From Ophthalmolycus amberensis (taxonomy: Eukaryota; Chordata; Actinopteri; Perciformes; Zoarcidae): a stretch of DNA of 64,000 nt. The stretch is taken from NCBI GenBank assembly GCA_024529925.1, contig JAFEUB010001128.1:117222-181221 (forward strand), in the 5' to 3' direction. A program made the position numbers and the translations under genes. This document shows, piece by piece, positions 1-28,403 of this stretch (positions are counted from its first letter, which is position 1; every line of letters begins with the position of its first letter). The notes below the pieces were generated by a model that searched no databases, was not told the DNA's origin, and was given only the letters and a program-made list of their open reading frames with translations.

Positions 1-3000
1 CCCTCACAGTGAGAGCGGCCCGCTCTTTGATACAGCGGGACGTGGATGTGTCACAGCGGAGGGAGGGGGGGGGGGGGGCATTCTTTGATCCAGAGCTTTC
101 CCCAGTGCAGCTGGCTTCCCTTGTGGCTTTCAAAATAACTAGACCCCCCTACGTTTCCTGCCCTCCTTCCTCCTGTCTGACCCCCACCAGCCTCCACGCC
201 TACCGCATTTCATATAAGGGCCCCAATAAATACTGCTGCAAATCTCTGTGTACTGCCCACAATTACTACAGCAACCATACCTCTCATCTCAAAAAGCAGG
301 AGACCCCTCCCTCCGCTGAAAAAAAACCCTGTCTCTCACACACACACACACACAGTACCAAATTTGTAATTGTGTATAGGAGTAATAAGGCCTATAATAA
401 AACAGTTTACTCTACTAATTATCACTTCCTGGTCCATTCATCACATTTTGTGAGACCCGTTCGGTGAGTAAGCAACGATCTGCCCGTCCACACCACTTCT
501 CACGCCACGGCCCCGCAAACTCAGATCCCCACTACCAGAAATACTGATTCCAACTGTCGCTCTCAGAGTCGGACTTATTTAAGACATTCTTTTGGTGGAA
601 AGTAATCCTTGGGATTTGTGATAATGTCTTTCTTACCTCAAGGCTCACCAAGACAACCACTTTCTAACCCATAGCTGTTGGCGAAATGGTGGCAAAGCCA
701 CATACAGAAGGGGGAGGAGATGATGTCAGTGTCTGGATGAGGCATTAAAAGCATAAACAACAAATAAAAGCGTTCCCTCGGCATAATGAGCCAAACAGGG
801 TTTGGTCGCCCAGTGACAGCGCATTTCTCTCAACACTCTCACCGCGGCGGAGCGATGGAGGATGTGGACGACGAGATAGAAAAGCACCGGCTGCGAGTTG
901 ATTCGTGTGCGTCCCAGCAGCCCGGAGGAGGGAAAACGGACACGGAGAGACTGATCAACCCGTCACTCACGCCGACGAACTACTCACGCAGCTCTGCTGG
1001 ACAACCGATTACACAGTCCTCAGAACCTGCAGAGAATGATGCTTGACAACCAAATTGCTCCTATGGATCATTATTGGGAGCCTAACAAGTTTGGAAAAGT
1101 GTCAGCTGTCTCATGACGGCGCATTTAGGTGGTGATGGAGAACACATGCCTGTGATCACAGAAACACCATGGACATCACAGATTGGAGTCTGCAGGCCTG
1201 AAGGCTGCTAATGGAGAGTGAACGGCACATTTACCGATGGTTATAGCTGACGGCTCAGACAATAAAGCATTTTGATTTGGTGTCCTTTGGATTATAATGC
1301 AATATGATATATGATGTAATGCAACATGATGCAATCAAAAACTTAAAATACCAAAAAATAACTATCGAGCTGAATCAACGCCTGCCGGACACAGTCAACA
1401 AATACTGGCGACTATAAGCCTCACGGATATAGGACGTTACAATAAATAAAGCTACAATAACAATAGTCAACACTCACTGACAATCGAGTAATCCCAGGCA
1501 AATTTGAATGAAATTTGTTGTTGGTTCCCATTTTACCCGTGTGATTAAGTGATTGCTGCGCAGGGGTGCTGGGTGTTTTGTTTGGCAATCCAGTAAAGTG
1601 GGGGCGCATGTCAGTCAAGTCCAGGTCAGATACGACGATCAAAACAAACACGATCTGGTTTGCTCGCCGGGGGAGTTGAACTAACCCCTGACCCCTCTGA
1701 ACGTGATCCGTGCTGCATAACACAGGAACACAAGGGTGCCCCCCCCCCCCCAGGGCCTCGGCCCGTACCAGCCGAAAGCCCTCTAATTCAATTTATAAAA
1801 GAAAGTCTGGCAATGTTTTCCGCCCAGGAAGGACATTTGTATATCAGAGCAGGGTCACTTTATCTCATTGCGTCTCTGAGAGGTGTACGGCAGCTCCCCC
1901 GACTCAAACCTCAGGGTGAAGGGGGGGAGAGAAGAAAGAGAGGAGGGGAGGGAGATGTGAGAGGCAGCAGGGAACGGGTCAGACTCATACAACCCATAAT
2001 ATTGACATCCTTTGGCCCTTAAGCCAAGCAGACAGCCTCCACGACTGGTTTTATTTTACACAACCATGATCCCGTTCGTCGGGGGAGAGGGGATCACTTT
2101 CATTTCGACCCCTTACTCACTCTGGCTCCTGAGCTTTCGACTTCAGGCTAGTGGGGGGTGGGGGGGTCCTTTGGGTCTCAACCTCACACTTAAAGAGAGG
2201 GGTCGGGCTTTGGGGTCTAACTCCGTTGGAGGACGATGGGGGAGATCTTTCTCAAAAGAAGAGCCTCCTTCACACGGCTGGCCTAAAATGAATGCGTTGT
2301 TAAACGCTAACATATGATAGTGTTGTTTGGGAGCCATTCGGAGAAACCTCGCCTTTCGACTTGGGGTTGAAATTGATTTGTTTCGGGGAAACCGAAATGA
2401 TCCTCAGTGTTGCATCCAAATACACGAGACACTGCATCCAACTACCAGTGGGCTGTTGTGTACAAATGCAATCTGGTGATGACGGCGGAAACGGGAAAAA
2501 AAAAAAAAACCACACACTGCCCAAATGATCATGTGTCTACAGCGTTTACTCCAAATGTCAAAGGACGAGTGTGCATTTAGGGTCAACGCAGGGTCTCGCC
2601 ACTGAGACGTTCATGGGAGGACTGAGGAAATAAACCCTGTAAATCAAACAAGGAAAACAAAGCCAAATTGGAAACACACACTCGGGACACTGAAGTCTAG
2701 ACAAAAGGATGTGTGTGTGTGTGTGTGTGTGTGTGCAATTACGAGTGCATGTGGACTCACAGTTCTACAGCCTACAGTACAGTCTACAGAAGCCTTTATT
2801 GCATAAAATAACTCAATTACGCCAAATTCTTGTCTACTTTTGTGTCCCAAGCTGTGGGCAAAAGGCGAGCTAAATATCTGTGAAACCATCACGGCCAGCG
2901 GCTGTAAAAATGTCCTCATTAAAAAAAAACAGCCATCAAATTCATTTGAGTCCACGGTTGGGCACAGAGGGCTTCTGGGTAGAGGACTAATGACTTGGAA

Positions 3001-4228
3001 TTTGGGTGTCTTTCAGAAATAGACAGCGCTCTGTCCATCGTCATAACGCCACCGAGAATAAAAACAGAGATCCCTGAATATGACCCGAGATTGGTGTTCC
3101 TGCTTTTAAAAACAAAAGCATAAGAAAGGAAGAGAAAAAGGTGAAAAGTAGAAAAATCGCCGTTTGACTAACCTTTGTGGTCCTTAACAAATAAATGGAT
3201 CCAATTGCAGTAAGTCTGCCAAAAAGGACCCGGACTCCTAATCAATTGCAGACAATCTGCAACTGGAGATTTCGACAAGGCCCGATCGTGTTCCACGGTT
3301 CAACCTTGACTACAGACCTCGGCGGCTCTATGTAACAGTCAGCGCCATCATCTTCGTGTCAACGGAAGAAATTCGCTCCCTCTTGCCGAGGAACACCGTG
3401 CGTTTGTGGACCGTATTTGAAGCGCAGAGCTTCCTTGGAATCTTGCACGTTCACTGTGACTGTAGCTTCTGAGGGCGGCGGTAAATATGTGACGTGCGTT
3501 ACCTGGTGTCAGAGGCTAGAAATATACCGTTACGAAGATGGGGAATAATGGCAGAGATGTGCCAATGCTCTGTCATTATCTTTGACACTTTCTAAAATGG
3601 ATGTAAAGAAACAGCCAAATCCCATCTCTGGTAATGGCGGACGATTACTATAATCTTTTTTTATGCTCACTATAATTAGCATTGACTAAATTTCTTGGTT
3701 TTGGGGAAGCATCCAAGGTCAATTTTATTTTAATGTAACTAAATTGGATTTTGAACTAGGAATCAATAGAGACCGACGGAACCCGCTGACCCCCGTTTAC
3801 CCAAAGAACATGAGCTGAAAGATTCCTGCCCGTCGCAGCAGCTGGGAACGTCTAAAGCCGCCTAAACCCTGACCTCTCCCTGGGAGAAAACGCTCCGGGA
3901 ATTGGCCTCGGACAGGTGGTCTTAAAAGTTGAGTGTGCAGAGCAACCTGTGGAGACCTGGAAGCAGTTAACCCTCACAATACCTAATCCTCAAGATGTGT
4001 GGGGGGTCAGCATTGGCTGTGTGTCGGAAGGGGGCAATAAACACTTATCTGTAAGGAGAAATTCCACTTATCACAAAGCCCCGTGCTCTTACTTCCTGTT
4101 TACAGAGTGCTCACAAAGGCTAGTGACAGCACGTAGGACTTCCTGTTAGTCTTAAAGGGATGTATGTCTGTGCGCTGCAACACGCCGAGTGTCGTGTCTC
4201 CTAGAAGCAGAAGTGTTGCGGGACTCAC
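1..4228 (-). other. EIF3E: EIF3E intron 10 (partial), no exon found
   Basis: I looked for the remaining PCI and C-terminal exons of EIF3E on the minus strand and saw no match to the conserved peptides, so this is read as intron. It holds a G-run at 67-79, a TG repeat at 2711-2735 and otherwise unique-looking sequence. Open frames here, for example on the plus strand at 786-1046, look like chance. Confidence 0.7.
2711..2735. repeat. TG dinucleotide microsatellite
   Basis: A short run of about 12 TG units in EIF3E intron 10. Confidence 0.9.
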
Positions 4229-23072
<18,844 letters not shown>

Positions 23073-23092
<20 letters not shown>

Positions 23093-23140
23093 ACCGGAAG
23101 TGTGATGCAGCGGTGTAAAGAGGGACTGACCAATCAGCGA
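23073..23140 (-). promoter_or_regulatory. EIF3E: EIF3E core promoter: YY1-like, pyrimidine tract, ETS and CCAAT sites
   Basis: Just upstream of the start codon the plus strand carries an ETS site CCGGAAGTG at 23094-23102 and a CCAAT at 23130-23134. A GCCATTTT at the start codon resembles a YY1 site. On the transcript strand the pyrimidine stretch TTTCCTTTCCCC at 23081-23092 could be a 5'TOP start, which is known for several eIF3 subunit mRNAs. The start site within it is inferred and would give a 5' UTR of only about 15-20 bases. Confidence 0.5.
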
Positions 23141-23226
23141 CATGCTCAATATCCTCAGCCTCCAAGGTGTCTCTCTATCTATCTGTGATAGATAGACTGA
23201 TAACTTGTTTGCACTTTATTTATTTA

Positions 23227-23322
23227 TTTGTTTAACTATGCACTCTTATACCACTGTGCACTCCTTTCAATATATTTATTTCTGATATGCTTGAACTGTT
23301 ACGTTTCTATTATTATTATTAT
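23227..23322. repeat. Inverted partner of repeat at 23855-23965
   Basis: The reverse complement of this segment matches the plus strand at about 23855-23965: an ATT/TAA triplet run followed by AGAAACGTAACAG and AAATATATTGAAAGGAG, with only about two mismatches over the best 60 bases. It is a dispersed repeat of unknown family. Confidence 0.6.
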
Positions 23323-23367
23323 ATTACTTTCTGGTTCTAGTCATGCTTTTGCAATGTGATGAGAATT

Positions 23368-23371
<4 letters not shown>

Positions 23372-23405
<34 letters not shown>
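23372..23405. repeat. TA dinucleotide microsatellite
   Basis: About 34 bp of TA units in the EIF3E 5' flank. Confidence 0.9.
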
Positions 23406-23408
<3 letters not shown>

Positions 23409-23481
23409 ATTATATATCATTTTATGAATATAAATACGTATAACCAGGATATAGTGCCTGTGTTTATGTTACACAGAGGAG

Positions 23482-23561
23482 CAATTATTGGGTTATGATC
23501 ATTTTGCACTAAAGTGAGGTTGGAAGGACACACAGAGGTTTTCCTGCTTGGTAAGGGACCA
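23482..23561 (+). repeat. Left arm of a perfect 80-bp inverted repeat
   Basis: The arm begins CAATTATTGGGTTATGATCA and ends GGTAAGGGACCA. All 80 bases are matched exactly by the reverse complement at 25821-25900. Homology stops abruptly at both edges. The 2.26 kb between the arms is AT-rich with microsatellites and no clear gene. Confidence 0.93.
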
Positions 23562-23835
23562 GACACGTTATTAGTGCATGATCGGGGTTGAACCATCGTA
23601 GGACAATAAGGCCGTTCCCAGGGCTATTGATGTTTTCTTTGAACCCTCCTATAGACTTGTGATAACATGCCAGAATTATATATTTCTGTATATATTTTAT
23701 ATTTTAAAACAACAGTGTGAAACAAAAAAAATGTATATATTACTGGTAGGTATTACATATAATTATACCTTTGTATTTAAAATCTTATTAGAAATTCTAA
23801 CATGTACCACTAATGTTAATGAAACCCACGTATAT

Positions 23836-23869
<34 letters not shown>

Positions 23870-25820
23870 GAAACGTAACAGTTTAAGCATATTAGAAATA
23901 AATATATTGAAAGGAGGATGTGCAGAGTAAAATAGTTCCTATACCACTCTTATAAACAAATAAATAAAAAAGTGTAAAAAAGTTATCTTTTATATATATA
24001 TATATATAATAACAAATGTAACATTTTACCCTTTCACTCTTGCACATGAATGGAAATGTGGATATTTTTTTGTTGCTTCATTGGTTTCTCAGAAGCAAGC
24101 ACAACTGTGACTTGTAAATCTTTCAAAATTCCAATAGTTTCCTTGTGGTGTTGATACAGTGAAACATTTCATTCATAAAGATGAATACAAGTGAATGTTT
24201 TGTTGACTTTGAAAACATAGGCTTTCCTCCAGACACCAGCAATATTTGTTTTTAAAAGCTGGTCTGACTATGAATGACTTCCTCATAGAACTAAAAACCA
24301 TTTGAGGGCAAATACAGTCATGATGAACCCCACTCACCAGCCTGCTAAATTTGAAAGAAAACAACCAGATAATTTCCAATCAATTGACTTTCCCACAAGG
24401 TAAGAATGTCTTCACTGTGCATCTGAATCATCCTCCTTTCTTTTCCTTTACTTCAGCAGCTGCCTCATAAAGGTGCATGTGTCGACCAGACACCCGGCTG
24501 ACAAGAGCCAATATTAGCTACTAAATGGTCCATTTCTAATAGGTTTCACAACCTTGTTTTCTTGACAGCCACACGGCACTGTCTTATATCCTCACACAAT
24601 TCTCCCCTTGTTACCACTGGACTCTCTCTCTCTCTCTTCCACTCCCCCCTCTCCCATGCCGCCCGATGGCAGGTAGAAATGAGTCATAAACAGACACCAC
24701 TCAGCATGGCCAGTTGCTGTTTTACTGGGTGCTTCTGACACAGTCAGCTCTGGTTCAGTGGCAGCTTGCTTTAATTGGAAAAAAAAGAAGAGAAAACCCA
24801 GCGATTACTCTGCTGAAGCCTCCTTTGTGTCATCTGCTTCATTTCAGGAAAGGTTAAAAAGACTCACCAATACAATCATTTGGTCAGTTTGCCAAGTATC
24901 ATTTGGGAATTTGTCTCTATTATACATATTTAATTCTAATAATTAAAAGTTCTGCCAGTTTGGCTCCCGCTAAGTTGGCTTTAGGTCACAATGAAATACT
25001 CTCTCTGTTAAGCTTATTTACCACAGTTTTACTACATACAATGTATTGCTTCATGATAATGTCTTCTTGCCGTGTGCATTATTTAACTTGTGCATTCTGG
25101 CTCAGTATTTTCTGTAAAAGATTCATTGTGTTAAAAATCATATTTCAATTTCAATTTTGTGTGTAATCGTGATTTGTTCTTTGAACCTCCTATTTTCCAC
25201 CAGGAACCACACTTACAGTGCATATATACTTTTCTTGACAATATTTAATGGTTAGGGACTGAGAGGAAATTATTAGAGTCTGAGAGGGGTCACACAAAAT
25301 AGGGAGGTTTTGTATTGTTTTTTACCTCTGAAGGCCTAAGGTCAGAGGAGGGTCCTTACCAGCTGTGACGGTGTGCGGCTGGTGTTGTTTTCCGCCTTGT
25401 GAGTCTGTGTGTGTGTGTGTCATAATGGCAAAATGTGGTCCTGGAGACACCGAGTGTAGCGGGAACTACCACAGAAACAGGTTTGAGTACTTTGCCAGAT
25501 GATTATATTTCTGTCTGTGCGCAGATTTTGTCAACGCGATAGCGTCAGAACCGTGTTTGATCCAGTCACGAAACTTTACAAGTGTGTCGTTGACATCACA
25601 GTGAAGGTTGAGTTTGAAGATGGGTGTGATCCGAGGAGGGGCGCCAGAAGTAAAGGGGGAAGGAAGCCATTGGCTCCTCCGCTGGCACGATTCGGCGTTG
25701 CGGCTGGTGTGATCCCATCACAAGATTATCTGTAGTTTATTTTATTATTAGTAATATGAATCTAAATATTATTTCAGCCTTCCTTTGCAACATAGTTTAG
25801 AGTTAAATAAAAACTTTATA
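23562..25820. other. Segment between the inverted arms, no clear gene
   Basis: The stretch contains TAA and TA microsatellites near 23840 and 23990, a CT-rich patch near 24625-24655, and a plus-strand frame at 25499-25735. That frame has no recognised domain and could be a transposon remnant. I cannot assign a function. Confidence 0.5.
23855..23965. repeat. Inverted partner of repeat at 23227-23322, with TAA microsatellite
   Basis: A TAA triplet array (about 23838-23868) leads into the same unit found inverted 0.6 kb to the left. The unit ends in a CAAATAAATAAA-rich stretch. Confidence 0.6.
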
Positions 25821-25900
25821 TGGTCCCTTACCAAGCAGGAAAACCTCTGTGTGTCCTTCCAACCTCACTTTAGTGCAAAATGATCATAACCCAATAATTG
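25821..25900 (-). repeat. Right arm of a perfect 80-bp inverted repeat
   Basis: This arm is the exact reverse complement of 23482-23561. Immediately outside it a near-palindrome around CCAATAATTGG extends a few bases. The outer flanks of the two arms show no obvious target-site duplication. Confidence 0.93.
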
Positions 25901-26288
25901 GGTTGGCTGTGATCCATCCAGGAGCAACAATGTTCAACATAATATATTGTACATAAGTATACTTTTGCATCTACTATGAACTTATCATCATAATTCTCCG
26001 AAAAGCAATATGACACTATGAAGGAGTTGTGCGTTTATAAGTATGCTCATTCCGACTAGAGGATGTAGAGGGCAAATGCATAATATTGTGTTCAGCAAAA
26101 AATATCCACTTGATGCATCAGGTCAGTGTCATGAGAAAGGACACCTGCCTTGTAAACTCCTATGGGCCTGATTTGAACACAATAGGCAAAGGTTTTGCTC
26201 AAGCTGAATCTGCAATTGGGCGACTGCTACCATCATAACTCCATCTGATCATCCACAACATGACTCAAATATCAAAACATGATCAATA

Positions 26289-26592
26289 CTAAAGCAACAC
26301 CGAAAGTAACAACCCAGTCATTACTTGAAACTGAAAAATGTCCTGTCCTAGTCCTGCGATGCTAAATAGCCTTTCACAGGCTGCCGAGGCAGGTAGAGGT
26401 GTGTTCAGCTTCACAGACAGCTTGCACACAGCTGGGAAGGATTTCAGCAAGTGCATGTGATCTGCTGAACAGGCCAAGTACTTGAGACGACTGCAGGGCA
26501 GAGAAGAAGTCATCTTCATCAGATGAACTGGACCTGGTGGCATCACCTAGCTGCAGGGAGGGTTCTTCCATGTGCTGCTTGATGTAGTCCAT
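26289..26592 (-). pseudogene. Relic of a hAT transposase C-terminal dimerisation region
   Basis: On the minus strand one frame encodes NTPLPASAACERLFSIAGL, which has the TPLPSSAxxERLFSxAGL pattern of hAT transposases. An overlapping frame encodes an acidic DEDDFF-containing stretch that normally lies just upstream of it in the same protein, so there is a frameshift between them. Only about 100 codons remain, with no catalytic core seen. It is a dead fragment. Confidence 0.7.
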
Positions 26593-27206
26593 TTCTGAAA
26601 TATAGTGATGATGAAAATATAAATGATAGGATTAATACAACTTTCTAACATATCATGACCCCAACCTAAGGTTTTGTACTAAATAGTTTGTTTTAATTTG
26701 AGGTTTATACATTTAGTTTCATGCACTGTCCATGCATCCATAATTGATTTGTGGATTTGCCAATATTACAAAGAGTCAAAATGTATACCCACAAACTTAT
26801 TTTTCACTATCCCCATGTTGTCTACCCATTCTGATTGTGGCATCATCCTTTGTCCAAGTTGTTCGGAATTTTGGAAGAAGAATCGCAGCTGCGATCAACT
26901 CAGGGTCTCCTGACAGTGTTAAATTAAAGTGTTCAAGTAACAGCAAATGACGCTACTGTTTTGTTAACTTTCATGTAAGTCCAAATACAATCAGCAGGAC
27001 ACTGCAGGGAGTTGAACCCCATCCCAGTAAACTGACAGTCTGTTATGTTACAAACACTGAAGCGCATTCATGCACATTCATTTTCTTTATGATCTTAACA
27101 GGCTTACATTTATGATTGTATCGGAGGTACACTCAAAACATTTGAGGCTTAAGACCTGGCAACATGATCTTGCTACGCTGCTGGTCGACGCAGGAAATAT
27201 CATCTA

Positions 27207-27360
27207 ACTCGTGCACGCAGTGTATGATGGTCACAGAAATGCATGGCCGCGTCAACCAGAGTCCTGCCAGTACCATGAAATACCATTTAACTCGTGCACG
27301 CAGTGTATGATGGTCACAGAAATGCATGGCCGCGTCAACCAGAGTCCTTTCAGTACCCTC
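27207..27360. repeat. Tandem duplication with 83-bp period
   Basis: A unit starting near GTGCACGCAGTGTATGATGG at 27211 recurs at 27294. The copies are almost identical for about 60 bp and diverge at their ends. The sequence after the second copy, including GCAGCTTTAATTT, resembles a dispersed fish repeat I have seen before but cannot name. Confidence 0.75.
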
Positions 27361-27961
27361 GACGTGCGTGAAGTTGCGAGGGCCCGATCAATGCTGCTTG
27401 CAGCTTTAATTTGTTTTAGAATTACATAAAATATTCACGTGAAAGACAAGAAAATACATCAAAGTTGAACCATTTAGTGCACCTGCAGCTGTGATCCCTT
27501 CTGCTTAGAGTGTATCGCATAGTCTATTATTACATTTTCTATCGTAAAAGATCCCTTCCTCTCAAAGATGTGTGTGGAAATCTTCCAGTGCGCATACACT
27601 GAGAATGGATTTTTCAGTGGACTGGGAGACATCTTTCGCACAAAATTAACACAACAGTTTTAAGTGAAATTATCGAAATAGAAATGAATAAAATGTCCAG
27701 CTATACACTGACACAGTTTGATTTAACTACCCTGGGGTATTCCAATAAGACATTGAGTCTAATGGAGCAGTTGGGTTAGGGTTAGGTGAAGTCCACTGAC
27801 CCATGTCTATGACCAGCACAACATTTCCTACAATTTGACCTAAAATGGTCGATAAAGACTGCAAATTATGGGCATGAGGGCAAGTTGTTTTGAAAAATTA
27901 CACAATATTTTTCAAGCTCCACTCCACGGAATTTAGAATGCAGAGTTGCCTTGGTGACATC

Positions 27962-28190
27962 CCATGTGACTTTGATGTTGAAGAACTTAAATATGGCTTT
28001 TATAACATCATGTGACTTTGATGTTCTAGAGCTTAAATATGGCTTTTATGACATCATGTGACTTTGATGTTCTAGAGCTTAAATATGGCTTTTATGACAT
28101 CATGTGACTTTGATGTTCTAGAGCTTAAATATGGCTTTTATGACATCATTGATGTTCTAGAACTGACATGTTCTAGAATGACATCACATT
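27962..28190 (+). repeat. 46-bp tandem repeat upstream of the kinase gene
   Basis: Four units with a period of exactly 46 bp are visible, with TGTGACTTTGATG starting at 27965, 28011, 28057 and 28103, then a shortened copy. Each unit contains TGACATCA or TAACATCA, one base from a CRE/AP-1-type octamer, and TTCTAGAG. The first unit is the most diverged. The array lies directly before a TATA box, so it may act as an enhancer. Confidence 0.9.
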
Positions 28191-28240
28191 CAAAGAGTAC
28201 CTTATATACAACATGTTATTTCTCTAGTTATTTCAGCAGA
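28150..28240 (+). promoter_or_regulatory. Predicted TATA promoter with heat-shock-element-like palindromes for the double kinase
   Basis: Two TTCTAGAA palindromes at 28155-28162 and 28171-28178 match the TTCnnGAA pair of a heat-shock element, 16 bp apart. A TATATA lies at 28203-28208. An initiator-like TTCAGC with A at 28235 sits 32 bp downstream, the usual distance. The start site is inferred; no transcript was examined. Confidence 0.5.
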
Positions 28241-28287
28241 CATCAAACTCCAACAGCAAGACAAGCTCCTCTGAATCTACTGTTGAA

Positions 28288-28400
28288 GATACTATTTGGA
28301 AACACTTGATAGGAATAATACACATATAGATATATATACACATATATATATATATACAAATATACTCAACTTGGATACTATTTGGAAACACTTGATCGGA
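28288..28400 (+). repeat. Duplicated 27-bp leader segment separated by a TA/CA satellite
   Basis: A segment starting GATACTATTTGGAAACACTT at 28288 is repeated at 28374, with one or two changes. About 60 bp of TATA/CACA repeats lies between. The second copy runs straight into the kinase start codon. Confidence 0.85.
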
Positions 28401-28403
28401 AAA

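Larger units (their letters stand above)
25901..27961. other. Intergenic DNA upstream of the double kinase
   Basis: Apart from the hAT relic and the 83-bp duplication listed separately, I see no gene. A short telomere-like GGGTTAGGGTTAGG lies at 27773-27786 and is too short to be significant. Confidence 0.6.

Noticed and set aside
786..1046. 86-codon plus-strand frame with an acidic MEDVDDEIEKHRLRVD start
   Set aside because: It looks somewhat protein-like but has no family I recognise, no promoter signal, and lies in the inferred EIF3E intron 10. It was left out for lack of support.
1..4228. Remaining EIF3E exons 11 onward
   Set aside because: I searched for the conserved peptides after SIN-M and found none, so they are taken to be outside the window.
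25499..25735. 78-codon plus-strand frame
   Set aside because: It has no recognised domain and starts in the middle of open sequence; it may be a transposon remnant but I cannot support a call.
27773..27786. Telomere-like GGGTTAGGGTTAGG
   Set aside because: Only two units; chance occurrence is likely.
28296..28403. In-frame upstream start adding 36 residues to the double kinase
   Set aside because: The extra residues come from a duplicated leader and a TA/CA satellite and are absent before domain 2; the ATG at 28404 is preferred, although not proven.
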